Below, one piece after another: positions 24,793-33,662 of a stretch of 64,000 nt of DNA. Below the pieces are notes generated by a model. The model was not told where the DNA came from. It ran no database searches and was given only the letters and a program-made list of their open reading frames with translations. The stretch covers positions 37,793 through 101,792 of the forward strand of contig NZ_JAJQXA010000016.1 in assembly GCF_021245985.1 (NCBI RefSeq), given 5' to 3'. This DNA is from Flavobacterium soyae. GTDB taxonomy: Bacteria > Bacteroidota > Bacteroidia > Flavobacteriales > Flavobacteriaceae. The position numbers were made by a program, and so were the translations under genes. Position 1 is the stretch's first letter; each line of letters opens with the position of its first letter.

Positions 24793-26790
24793 TTATTCCG
24801 GCTGATTTAAGTTTCTTAATTGTTTCAGTTTATCTTTCCATACATCAAGGCTTTCTTTGTGAATAGCAATGTTTTTGCGTACTTCTGTAACAATTGAATT
24901 CTCTTTTTTAGCATTTTTAGTATTGGTAAAGAACTGAATGTTATTTTCTAACTGGAAAATTTCGTTCTGAACTTCTTCAATTTTACGCATAATGAAAATC
25001 TTTTCATTATCTAATTTTCTCGTGTCGTTACTGTCTGATAACGAATCGATTCTATTAGAAAAACGCATCATTTCAGATTCTTTTTTACTTAAACTCAGTT
25101 TTTCAAAAAGTGCATCTAAAATTTTATTGAATTTGCCTTCAATATGACGTCTTGAAAAAGGCACTTTTCCGTAACTTTTCCAGATTTCAATATGCTGTTT
25201 TATAGCATCAAGGTCTGTTTTGTGATCGCCTGTAAGCTGATAAGCTCTTAAGATGTCCAAATACGCTTTTTTGTTATCGAATGCAGCAACCTCATCAGCA
25301 TTTTCTTCAGATTTGTGTTCTTTTAATTTATCAAAATAATGATTACACGCATCTTTAAACTCTTTCCAGATTTTATCTGAGTATTTTTTAGGAACATGGC
25401 CAATTTGTTTCCATTCTTCCTGAATTTGTTTCATGATTGGAGTAGTAGAACCAAAATCTGTGCTTTCCTGCAATTCTTTTGCTTTAGCTACAAGAGCCAT
25501 TTTTTTATTTAAATTATCGTTTTGGTCTTTCTTGATGTCCTTATAAAACGAGTTTTTAAAAGCATTGAAATTTCTAACTGCGGATTTAAACGAAGCCCAG
25601 GTTTCCTCATTTACTTCAGAAGGAACTTTTCCGGCAGCGAAAAACTCATTTCTTAATGCTTCTACTTTTTGAATCTGAACAAGCCATTGCGAGTGCGAGT
25701 TCACTTTTTCAGTTCCTAAAACCTCAATTTTAGAAATGATATCTTTTTTAGTTTCAAGATTTTGCTGTTCGTTTGCTCTTTGGCTTTCAAATAAAACTTC
25801 TCTTTTATCGTGAATCTTTTTAGTCAGTTCGCTAAATGTATTCCAGATAGAATCACGGTGTTCTTTAGAAACCGGACCAATATCTTCTTTCCAAAGTCGG
25901 TGTAAATCTTGCAACTCACGAAACGCTTTACTTACATCAGCTTCATTTACAAGTTCTTCGACCCTTGCAATAATTTTTTGCTTTTGTTCTAAGTTATGTT
26001 TAAAATCTAAATCACGTGCTTCACGGTCTAAATGCAGATAATCATAAAAGTTTTCTACATGAAAATGGTAATTGTTCCAAACGTGATTGTATTTGTCTTT
26101 TGGAATTGCTCCGGCATTTTTCCATCTTTCTCTCAAATCATTAAAATGTTTAAGAGTGTCTTTTATATTTGCCTGCGGATTTATAAGTTCTTTTAATTCT
26201 TCAACTATAGCAAGCCGGTTTTCTAAATTAGATTTTAGATTAGTTTGTAAATGTTTAAAATGAGCATTTCTTTTCTCTCTAAAAACATTATAATATTCAT
26301 CAAATTTAGATTTTAAAGGAGAATGATATTCAAATTCTTCATTTGGGTCTTCTTTTGAAGCATTAAATTCTTCTCTTTTTTCTTCTATAAGATGGTTGTA
26401 TTGCAGTAAAAATGATTTTTTAATTTCCTCAATATGATCTTTTACAGACATTGTTTTATCTGTATTAACCAATTTTTTAAGCTCATCTACCAGTGCATCT
26501 AAAGAAAAAGTGTCATAATCCTTCATAGGAATATCATGGCGCTCTTTTAGCGTTTCATCTTCACCTTCTTCGGCGTTTGAATTTGTTATGGCATCTAATG
26601 CACTTTGATGATCTGATTCTTCAATTTCAGCCGTTTCTTCAACTTCATTTTCAGGATTTGAAAGAGTAGTTTCAGTTACTGTTTCAGGTTGTTTTGCAGC
26701 TTCTATTGTATCATCTTGTGTAGAATCACTAATATCGATTCCCAATTTTCCGTCTGCTTCTTGCAGGTTATCATTCTTTTCTTCTAACAT
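24793..26790 (-). CDS. DUF349 repeat protein
   Basis: 665 residues, mostly helical and highly charged. An acidic, low-complexity N-terminal ~95 residues precede several DUF349 helical repeats recognisable by the recurring R-W-K / L-W-K / E-W-K cores: NDLRERWKNAGAIPKDKYN, QDLHRLWKEDIGPVSKEHRD, IQEEWKQIGHVPKKYSD and IEIWKSYGKVPFSRRHIE. About five units can be counted. Such proteins are typical of Bacteroidota; the function is unknown, and coiled-coil assembly is likely. Cytoplasmic, no signal peptide. A single gene with its own terminator. Confidence 0.88.
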   Translation of the reverse strand: MLEEKNDNLQEADGKLGIDISDSTQDDTIEAAKQPETVTETTLSNPENEVEETAEIEESDHQSALDAITNSNAEEGEDETLKERHDIPMKDYDTFSLDALVDELKKLVNTDKTMSVKDHIEEIKKSFLLQYNHLIEEKREEFNASKEDPNEEFEYHSPLKSKFDEYYNVFREKRNAHFKHLQTNLKSNLENRLAIVEELKELINPQANIKDTLKHFNDLRERWKNAGAIPKDKYNHVWNNYHFHVENFYDYLHLDREARDLDFKHNLEQKQKIIARVEELVNEADVSKAFRELQDLHRLWKEDIGPVSKEHRDSIWNTFSELTKKIHDKREVLFESQRANEQQNLETKKDIISKIEVLGTEKVNSHSQWLVQIQKVEALRNEFFAAGKVPSEVNEETWASFKSAVRNFNAFKNSFYKDIKKDQNDNLNKKMALVAKAKELQESTDFGSTTPIMKQIQEEWKQIGHVPKKYSDKIWKEFKDACNHYFDKLKEHKSEENADEVAAFDNKKAYLDILRAYQLTGDHKTDLDAIKQHIEIWKSYGKVPFSRRHIEGKFNKILDALFEKLSLSKKESEMMRFSNRIDSLSDSNDTRKLDNEKIFIMRKIEEVQNEIFQLENNIQFFTNTKNAKKENSIVTEVRKNIAIHKESLDVWKDKLKQLRNLNQPE

Positions 26791-27036
26791 TTTAAATGTA
26801 TAAGGTTTTTACTTTAAACAGAGCGAAAGATAGTAAAGGTGTTTCTAACTACAAAATAAATCGTTTGTTTATGCTGTATTTTACGATGAAATTCTTATTC
26901 TTTACTCTTGTTTACACCTCTGATATGATAATTTTTATAAATTGTTTGAAGGGAATAAAAATTTTGATTTCCTATTATTTTTAGAAGATTGAGGTTAAAC
27001 TAACGTTTTTTGATAGAAACTTTTGTTGATTCCTGA

Positions 27037-27798
27037 TTAAAATAAAATCAGCATTCCAACTTCAATTCCCCAATTATAAGACTTATGATTTCCAAAAGCA
27101 GCACTTGGGTGTATGTATGCCATATCATTTGCTGTTATTTTCCGGCCAAATTCTACAAAAGCATTATTGGGGTAACCCTTATTTGTATTATTGTATCTAA
27201 AAGCGGCATCGGCAGCAAACCAGTTTTTTCCAAAAATGTACATAAAGTAGTTTTCAAAAGATGTTGTATTGATATCACTTCTATTACTTGATCCTGCAAA
27301 ACTAGATTGGTTTTCTAAAGAACTTATCCATAGCAATTTATTCATAACCAGATATTTTCCATAGAAAACAGCAGGGGCAACAACCCATTTTCCTGACCCT
27401 AAAGCAGGATCAACGGCAGAATTTGATATAACACGGGCGCGAAAAGCGACTCCTCCGTTTTTATGTTCTAAGTATGGAATATAGCTGACTCCAACTCCAA
27501 TATCCCCAATTCCAGTTTTGTTTATAGAAGAAGTATTAGTAGAAATTAAAGGGAGATCGACCCTTAAATTCCATGCCTTATTGGCGATTGGGTGTAGAAA
27601 CCTAAGCTCGGTTGTATTAAATGAGCCGGAATCAGTATCTAAATATTCATTAAAAAGTAAAATCGTTTTTAGATAATAATGATATCGGGCTTCTGTATAC
27701 ACACTACTTGCGGTCTCATTTGTGTTTTGAGATTCCTGTGCTGTGGAAGCAAGAGAAATAAAAAATAAAATGCAGAAGTAAAGTATTGATTTTTTCAT
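27037..27798 (-). CDS. Predicted outer-membrane beta-barrel-like protein
   Basis: 253 residues. Signal peptide MKKSILYFCILFFISLASTA, cleaved before QES. The mature part is rich in alternating hydrophobic/aromatic strands (YHYYLKTILLFNEY, AWNLRVDLPLIS, FRARVISNSAVD, GVAFRAR) and the chain ends in Phe (IEVGMLILF), as outer-membrane barrels do. The pattern resembles transporter-like barrel proteins (OmpA/phenol-degradation barrel type), but the family is not certain. 65 bp upstream of aroE's stop, possibly one transcript with it. Confidence 0.6.
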   Translation of the reverse strand: MKKSILYFCILFFISLASTAQESQNTNETASSVYTEARYHYYLKTILLFNEYLDTDSGSFNTTELRFLHPIANKAWNLRVDLPLISTNTSSINKTGIGDIGVGVSYIPYLEHKNGGVAFRARVISNSAVDPALGSGKWVVAPAVFYGKYLVMNKLLWISSLENQSSFAGSSNRSDINTTSFENYFMYIFGKNWFAADAAFRYNNTNKGYPNNAFVEFGRKITANDMAYIHPSAAFGNHKSYNWGIEVGMLILF

Positions 27799-27863
27799 AA
27801 CTATCTACAAATGAGTAGACTAATTTACAAAAATTACTTTAATTTCCTACATTTTGTATTTTT

Positions 27864-28613
27864 TTATTTGTTCCATATCTTCCAGGCTTTCTCTGCCTGA
27901 AAAATAAGCATGTCATATCCGTTTTTAATTACGGCACCTCTTTCTTTAGCATTTTTAAGAAATTGAGTTTCGGCAGGATTATAAATCAAATCGTATGCGA
28001 TGTGTTTTTCGGTAAAAAACTCATAAGGAATATCAGGGTAAGCTTCTATGTTAGGGCTTGTGCCAACTGGCGTACAATTGATTATAATTTGGTAATTATC
28101 AAAAGTGGTAGCATTAATCAAGTTGTAATCAATGATGTTTTCTTTTGCTTCTCTTGAAACAAACGTATAAAGAATACCAAGTTCATCCAATGCAAAAGCC
28201 ACACCTTTTGAAGCGCCGCCGGTACCAAGGATTAATGCCTTTTTATGATGCGGTTCCAGTAAAGGTTTTAATGATTTTTTAAAGCCGTAATAATCGGTGT
28301 TGTAACCTTTTAGTTTTCCGTTTTTGGTAAACTTAATAGTATTTACAGCACCAATTAAAGCTGCTTTTTTTGATAGTTTATCTAAAAAAGGGATAACCTG
28401 TTCTTTATAAGGAATCGTAACATTTAAACCTTTCAAATCTGGATTGTTTTTCAATAATCCTGTAAAATGGCTGATCTCAGAAATGTCGAAGTTTTCGTAA
28501 CTGTTGCCTGCGAAAATTTCGTCGTTAAATTTTTCTGTAAAATAACCTTTTGAAAATGAGTAACTAATATTACGGCCCAATAAGCCAAAACGCCTTTTTA
28601 AAATATCAATCAT
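27864..28613 (-). CDS. aroE: Shikimate dehydrogenase
   Basis: 249 residues. It reduces 3-dehydroshikimate with NADPH in aromatic amino acid synthesis. The N-terminal shikimate pocket is seen in FGLLGRNISYSFSKGYFTEK, with the catalytic Lys in GLNVTIPYKEQVIPFLD and Asp in GYNTDYYGF. The NADP motif is LILGTGGASKGVAFAL, and the C-terminal GYDMLIFQAEKAW is diagnostic. The start follows the TPR-gene stop by 2 bp, so the two are translationally coupled, a common arrangement in flavobacteria. Confidence 0.95.
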   Translation of the reverse strand: MIDILKRRFGLLGRNISYSFSKGYFTEKFNDEIFAGNSYENFDISEISHFTGLLKNNPDLKGLNVTIPYKEQVIPFLDKLSKKAALIGAVNTIKFTKNGKLKGYNTDYYGFKKSLKPLLEPHHKKALILGTGGASKGVAFALDELGILYTFVSREAKENIIDYNLINATTFDNYQIIINCTPVGTSPNIEAYPDIPYEFFTEKHIAYDLIYNPAETQFLKNAKERGAVIKNGYDMLIFQAEKAWKIWNK

Positions 28614-28615
28614 TA

Positions 28616-30010
28616 TTATTTTCTGTGTTTTTCGATATAATTTCTAACTGTTTTCTTTGTCCACACAACCGGAAATAAATCTTCGATAAGAATGTAATTA
28701 TCAAAGTTTAAACGAAGTCCGTTGCTTAAATGGAATTTTGCTTTTGTATTATCTTGGATCATAAAATATAATCCTGCCAAACGATACTCAATTTCATTTT
28801 CTTCAGGGAAATATTCTGATGCCTGAAGCAATGTTTGAATAGCACTTTCGAATTCACCAAGAAATTGAAGAATATCAACCCAATATAACCAGGTATCAAG
28901 AGCATAATCTCCAAATTCAACTGCTTTTCTGTATCCGAATTCAGCCTCTTCAAAAAAGTTCATTTGTTTGTTTATCGTTGCATAACGTTTCCAGTACAAA
29001 CGATTTTGATTGTCGATTGCTAATGCTTTATTGACAAAAAATAATGCTTTTTGAAAGTTTTTTTGTCGAACATGAAAATCTGTAATTGCAATCCAGCCTT
29101 TATCTAAAAGCGGATCTTCGTGAACAGTCTGGTTGTAATACTGAAGTGCTTTTACAGCATTTCCTAATTTTTCATAACATTTACCAATACGCAGCAAGGC
29201 ATACGAAGTCGCGTCGTCTAATTCAATTGTACGATTATAGCTTTCAATAGCTTCATTGTACTTTTTAAGACGTTCGTAAGCTTTTGCTTTTTCCATAAAT
29301 GCACCTAAAAACTCATCGTCGATTAAGGTTGCATAATCAAAAGCACGAATAGCACTTTCGTATTCTTTTACGCCATAATGCAGTCTTCCAAGCTGGTGCC
29401 ATGCAATTTCGCTATATGGGTTTTTGTTAATGTAGTCGTTCAGATATACAATAGCTTCCTGATTTTGATCTAAAAATTCAAAACAGTAAACCACGTTATA
29501 TAAGGCAGATTGATCTTCTAAATCTTCTTCAAGACATTTGATGAAGCTTTCTTTTGCCAGTTCAAGATTATCCATAAAAAGATATTCCATTCCAATCAAG
29601 TTGTACACGTCGGCGTAGTCATCAGTATATTGCAGGGCAATTTTAAGTAATTCTACCGCTTTTTCGTGCTGGTCTCTTTTAGAACAAATATTTGCTTTTT
29701 GGATATAGATTTCCTCGTTGTTTGGTTCGATTGCATACAACTCGTTTAAAAGCTTCTCAGCGATCTCAAGTTTGTCTTCGTAAACCAGCATTTCTACTTG
29801 TACTAATTTTAAGCCTGTAGATTTTGGGTGTTGGTCTAATGCAAGTTTTAAGGCCTTTTTTGCTAAATTAGCCTTGCCTATATCTAAATAATGAAGAATA
29901 ATTTCTTCAAATTCTTCAGAATCAAAAAAGAGCACTTTGTTAGTTTTTAACATCGACTCAAATTTTGATAAGGATAGGTTATAATCTTCTTCTTCGTTGC
30001 TTAATTGCAT
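28616..30010 (-). CDS. Cytoplasmic TPR-repeat protein
   Basis: 464 residues with no signal peptide or membrane segment. TPR motifs run through most of the chain (examples: LLNELYAIEPNNEEIYIQKA, VYNLIGMEYLFMDNLELAKE, AWHQLGRLHYGVKEYESAIR, ALLRIGKCYEKLGNAVKALQ), around ten units. Likely a protein-interaction scaffold; no enzyme domain is seen. It overlaps functionally with nothing nearby except aroE, which it precedes by 2 bp. A TAAATTTG -7 box at 30129-30136 (minus) could drive the pair. Confidence 0.85.
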   Translation of the reverse strand: MQLSNEEEDYNLSLSKFESMLKTNKVLFFDSEEFEEIILHYLDIGKANLAKKALKLALDQHPKSTGLKLVQVEMLVYEDKLEIAEKLLNELYAIEPNNEEIYIQKANICSKRDQHEKAVELLKIALQYTDDYADVYNLIGMEYLFMDNLELAKESFIKCLEEDLEDQSALYNVVYCFEFLDQNQEAIVYLNDYINKNPYSEIAWHQLGRLHYGVKEYESAIRAFDYATLIDDEFLGAFMEKAKAYERLKKYNEAIESYNRTIELDDATSYALLRIGKCYEKLGNAVKALQYYNQTVHEDPLLDKGWIAITDFHVRQKNFQKALFFVNKALAIDNQNRLYWKRYATINKQMNFFEEAEFGYRKAVEFGDYALDTWLYWVDILQFLGEFESAIQTLLQASEYFPEENEIEYRLAGLYFMIQDNTKAKFHLSNGLRLNFDNYILIEDLFPVVWTKKTVRNYIEKHRK

Positions 30011-30170
30011 ACTTTGTTTTATTTGAAATTAGCCTGTTATAAATTTAGGCATCCATATAATTGATGTGGGGAAGGAAAATTAATTGTTTTGAACAATTTA
30101 ATTAACAATGAATTTAGATTTTACGCTCCAAATTTAAATATAATATTCTGATTTTTAACAGATTATTTAG

Positions 30171-31361
30171 TTATTTGCCCGCTTTTAAAATTTCATCCAT
30201 AACATTTAAAATTATGGAACAGCCCTCTCTTATTTCTTCTTCAGAAATGGTAAGCGGCGGTGTTATCCGGATAGCACATCCTTCAAACAAAAGCCAAAAC
30301 AGTATTAATCCTTTATCCTGACAGTTTAAAATAACCTGATTTGTTATATCTGCCGTTTCTGTCATTGCTGCAAGCATTAATCCCTTTCCTCTAACTTCTT
30401 TTATCAAAGGATGTACCAAAAGCGATCTGAAGAGTTTTTCCTTTTCTAATGCTTCCTGCATTAAATTTGTCTCAGTTAATTCCTGCAAAGTAGCCAAACA
30501 AGCTGACGCAATGACAGGATGCCCCCCAAATGTGGTAATATGTCCCAGTTTAGGATTTTCGGTTAAAAGATCCATTTTTTCAGCCGAAGCAGTAAAAGCA
30601 CCAACAGGCATTCCGCCTCCCATACCTTTTCCCATAACAACAATATCTGGTACAACATCATAGTTTTGAAAACCGAAAAGTTTTCCGGTTCTCCCGAAAC
30701 CCGGCTGAATTTCATCTACAATCATTAAGGCTCCAACTTCATCACAACGCTTACGGACTTTTTGAAGAAAGTTATTTTCGGGCTGAATAAATCCGGCACC
30801 GCCCTGAATAGTTTCTAACAGAATAGCAGCGGTTCTGGGTGTTATTTTTTCTAAATCGGCTTCGTTATTAAATGTAATGAAATCTACATCTGGAAGCAGT
30901 GGACGAAAAGCTCGCTTGCGTTCTTCAAATCCCATAACACTCATAGAACCCATTGTGTTTCCGTGATAGGCATTGTGGCAAGAGATAAGCTGGCTGCGTC
31001 CTGTTGTTCGTTTGGCTAGTTTTAAAGCGCCTTCAATTGCTTCTGTTCCTGAATTTACTAAATAAGTTTTGTTTAGGGATTCAGGCAGGAGTGAGGCTAT
31101 TAATTTGCAATATTGTACTGCGGGGCTTTGCGAATATTCTCCGTAAACCATTACGTGCGAATATTTGTCTAACTGATCTTTTATGGCCTGATTCACTCTC
31201 GGATGCTGATGCCCGAGTGTACAAGCCGAAACTCCGGCAACAAAGTCTAGATATTTTTTATCGTTTGTATCGTATATGTAAGATCCTATGGCGTGCGAAA
31301 CTTCCATTCCTAAAGGATAAGGAGAAGTTTGTGCCTGGTATTTTATAAAATCTGGGTTCAT
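30171..31361 (-). CDS. Class III (acetylornithine/GABA-type) PLP aminotransferase
   Basis: 396 residues. The PLP-binding Lys is in VVMGKGMGGGMPVGAF, preceded by the Asp-containing MIVDEIQPGFGRTGKLF, both hallmarks of aminotransferase class III; GTEAIEGALKLAKRTTGR and HGNTMGSMSV are the cofactor-pocket blocks. The exact substrate (acetylornithine, 4-aminobutyrate, lysine or other) cannot be told by eye, and no arg, gab or lys gene is adjacent. Between it and the OstA gene there is a 267-bp repeat-rich gap. Confidence 0.9.
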   Translation of the reverse strand: MNPDFIKYQAQTSPYPLGMEVSHAIGSYIYDTNDKKYLDFVAGVSACTLGHQHPRVNQAIKDQLDKYSHVMVYGEYSQSPAVQYCKLIASLLPESLNKTYLVNSGTEAIEGALKLAKRTTGRSQLISCHNAYHGNTMGSMSVMGFEERKRAFRPLLPDVDFITFNNEADLEKITPRTAAILLETIQGGAGFIQPENNFLQKVRKRCDEVGALMIVDEIQPGFGRTGKLFGFQNYDVVPDIVVMGKGMGGGMPVGAFTASAEKMDLLTENPKLGHITTFGGHPVIASACLATLQELTETNLMQEALEKEKLFRSLLVHPLIKEVRGKGLMLAAMTETADITNQVILNCQDKGLILFWLLFEGCAIRITPPLTISEEEIREGCSIILNVMDEILKAGK

Positions 31362-31628
31362 TTTTTTAAAGGTTCAAAGTGACAAAGGTACTAAGGTTCT
31401 CAGGTTTTTGTTTCAGGCTCTGAAAACTGTGACTGCGACTGAATACTGAAACTAAAAACTACGACTAATTTTACCGCAAAGATCGCAAAGATTTACGCAA
31501 AGTTTGTAAGGTTAAAATTAAGATTACATCTTGATGCAAAGATCTCAAAGCTGAAACTGAAAATGTGTTTCAAGTTCTGAAAACTGAGACTGCGACCGTG
31601 ACTGAAAACTGCGACTGAAAACTGAAAA
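31362..31628. repeat. Low-complexity decorated gap: GGTTCAAAG, CGCAAAG and CTGAAAACTG repeats
   Basis: No gene. It contains AAGGTTCAAAGTGACAAAGG, ACCGCAAAGATCGCAAAGAT and several copies of the short motif ACTGCGACTGAAAACTG arranged loosely in tandem (31430-31460, 31585-31628). This looks like a mosaic of repeat fragments. Confidence 0.7.
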
Positions 31629-33305
31629 CTATTTAACTTTAGGCTTAGTTTCTGTTTTCACGGCTGGTTTTTTCTTATCGTAATCTAAAGTTTCTTTCCT
31701 GACCTTCATAGGAACGTTTTTATCTTTTTCTTCCTGTTCTTTTCCTTCTTTGACTAATTTGTCGTTCATTTCATTTTCTTCGGCAGTAAAAATATCGTCT
31801 TTCGATTTTATTCTTTCGTCACCGCGCCAGACAAAACCTCGTAGTTTACGGGCATTTTCAGGTAAATCAGCTTCTGGGAAAATATCTCCGTCAACACGAT
31901 TAAAAAATGTAATGGTTTCTACGGCATTGTTCTCCAGAATCAGGTTTATTTTACTGCTGACATTTTTATTAATTCCGATTAATTCATTGGCATCATTCCG
32001 CATAAAATAAACGACTTCGGTATTTTTGACGACGTCAACATCATGGAGTTTTCCTTCTTTAAATTTTCCGAATAAATTGAGTCCCTTGACCTGATTATAC
32101 CCCGTTCCTAAAGTGTCCTTGGAAATGAGGAAAGTGTTATTAATAACTTTTAATGAATCTAACTTTCTTGTATTGTTATCACCAATTAAATGCATCACCT
32201 CCCCGGTAATCTGGCTGTCGCCGTTCCATAAAATTGGACTTCCAATCAGTTTTGTTAAAGCAGTTTTAGAATTTGAATGTATCGAATCGCATTTACCGCT
32301 CATGTCGGTTTTATAAAAGCGGACATTTTTAAACGCTCTTAAAATTCGTTCGCCTTCTTTTCCGGTAACCATTAGTTTTTGTCCGTGAATATAAACAGAG
32401 TCGTTTTCGACTAAATTAATAGCAACTGCTCTTTTGGTTACAAACATTGAATCTTTTAGTTTGTAAATCTCGGCATAATGACCTTTTACAAGCCCTCTAT
32501 TAATAGAATCGGTAATTTTTACATTTCGTGTTGCCGATGCAAATTCAGTGTTTCGATTATAAAATAAACTATCTCCTTCAATGAGTCGGTCGTCGTACTT
32601 TATATATGATTTCCGCAGAAAGTGGGCGAGGTTTTTCTTCGTGTCGTAAAACCCTTTTTCAGTATAAATATAATTGGTTTTACTGGTAATTGTAGATGGA
32701 CCAAGTAAATAAGTATGACCGGAATTACTATAATAATCCAAATGATTTGATTTTATAACATACTTTGGGTTCGTTATGGTAACTTCTGTCAAAAACTGAA
32801 ATTTTTTCTCGGCTACAAAATACTTTCCAGATTTACTCACTAAAGTATTGTCTTTGTTCACGATAGTGCCTTTTGTATTATAGAAAACTTCTTGGGTATT
32901 TCGGTCAAAATTAATAGTGTCTGTTTGCAGAGTTGCATCTGGCGAAGTCATTACAGCATCTCCGGTTGCAAAAGCTTTTTTCATATTTCCGTTATACTCG
33001 GCATATTTACTATTTAAAAACAAAGTATCACCTTGTACTAATTGTACATTACCAAAGGCTTTAAGATAATTTTCTTTCTGAAAGTAATACGCTTTATTAC
33101 AGGTAAGAACTACGCCGTCATGGTTTACTTTTACGTTTCCGGTAAGCAAGACTGCATCAGGTGCTGTAGCTTGATCCACATCTAAATAATCAGAATGTTC
33201 TATGTTGATTTTTTTTGGCCCCTGCGCATTTTTTGGTGCTTGCGCAGAAATGATTTGAACACTTAATATAAGCAGACAAGATATAAAAAAGAGTAATTTC
33301 TTCAA
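31629..33305 (-). CDS. OstA-like (LptA/LptD-type) envelope protein
   Basis: 558 residues. Signal peptide MKKLLFFISCLLILSVQIISA, then OstA/LptA-type beta-strand repeats: VLLTGNVKVNHDGVVLTCNK, then YLKAFGNVQLVQGDTLFLNS and FYNTKGTIVNKDNTLVSKSG. Such proteins bind or conduct LPS in the periplasm; Bacteroidota carry this longer OstA-like form. The C-terminal ~60 residues are Lys/Glu-rich and probably disordered. An export/assembly role in lipopolysaccharide transport is inference from the family. Single gene, with a -7 box TAAATTTG at 33322-33329. Confidence 0.85.
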   Translation of the reverse strand: MKKLLFFISCLLILSVQIISAQAPKNAQGPKKINIEHSDYLDVDQATAPDAVLLTGNVKVNHDGVVLTCNKAYYFQKENYLKAFGNVQLVQGDTLFLNSKYAEYNGNMKKAFATGDAVMTSPDATLQTDTINFDRNTQEVFYNTKGTIVNKDNTLVSKSGKYFVAEKKFQFLTEVTITNPKYVIKSNHLDYYSNSGHTYLLGPSTITSKTNYIYTEKGFYDTKKNLAHFLRKSYIKYDDRLIEGDSLFYNRNTEFASATRNVKITDSINRGLVKGHYAEIYKLKDSMFVTKRAVAINLVENDSVYIHGQKLMVTGKEGERILRAFKNVRFYKTDMSGKCDSIHSNSKTALTKLIGSPILWNGDSQITGEVMHLIGDNNTRKLDSLKVINNTFLISKDTLGTGYNQVKGLNLFGKFKEGKLHDVDVVKNTEVVYFMRNDANELIGINKNVSSKINLILENNAVETITFFNRVDGDIFPEADLPENARKLRGFVWRGDERIKSKDDIFTAEENEMNDKLVKEGKEQEEKDKNVPMKVRKETLDYDKKKPAVKTETKPKVK

Positions 33306-33321
33306 GTGATTAAATTTTTGT

Positions 33322-33329
33322 CAAATTTA
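33322..33329 (-). promoter_or_regulatory. -7 box TAAATTTG of the OstA-like gene
   Basis: Perfect TAnnTTTG on the minus strand, 16 bp before the start codon. Confidence 0.4.
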
Positions 33330-33378
33330 TAAAAAAGGATAGAACCTTAGATTGTTATTAGCATTAATTTATCTTTTT

Positions 33379-33491
33379 AGGTTCAGAGGTTCAAAGATAC
33401 AAAAGGTACAAAGGTTCAAAGTGGCAAAGGTTCAAAGTTTTTTATGATTTTAAAACCTTTGTCCCTTTGAACCTTTGTCCCTTTGAACCTC
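33379..33491. repeat. GGTTCAAAG inverted repeat
   Basis: GGTTCAGAGGTTCAAAG and further GGTTCAAAG units face CTTTGTCCCTTTGAACC units across a short spacer, forming a long imperfect hairpin. Related fragments: 31368-31400 and 57430-57462. The rest of the 357-bp gap 33306-33662 has no other supported element apart from the OstA promoter. Confidence 0.8.
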
Positions 33492-33662
33492 ATTTGAATT
33501 TATCAACAAAACCATGAACTCTCACGTTGTAGTTAACGATTTCGTTATTGCAAAATGATAAATTGAAATGACATTCTTTAGAGTTATAAAAAATAGACTA
33601 AATTTAGGAATTGGATTTAGGTTTCTAATTCCGAAAAACAGATATGTTTAGATTTAAAAACT

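Noticed and set aside
26796..26984. 62-codon plus-strand frame upstream of the DUF349 gene
   Set aside because: No ribosome-binding or family evidence and biased, AT-driven composition; lies in the DUF349 promoter region.
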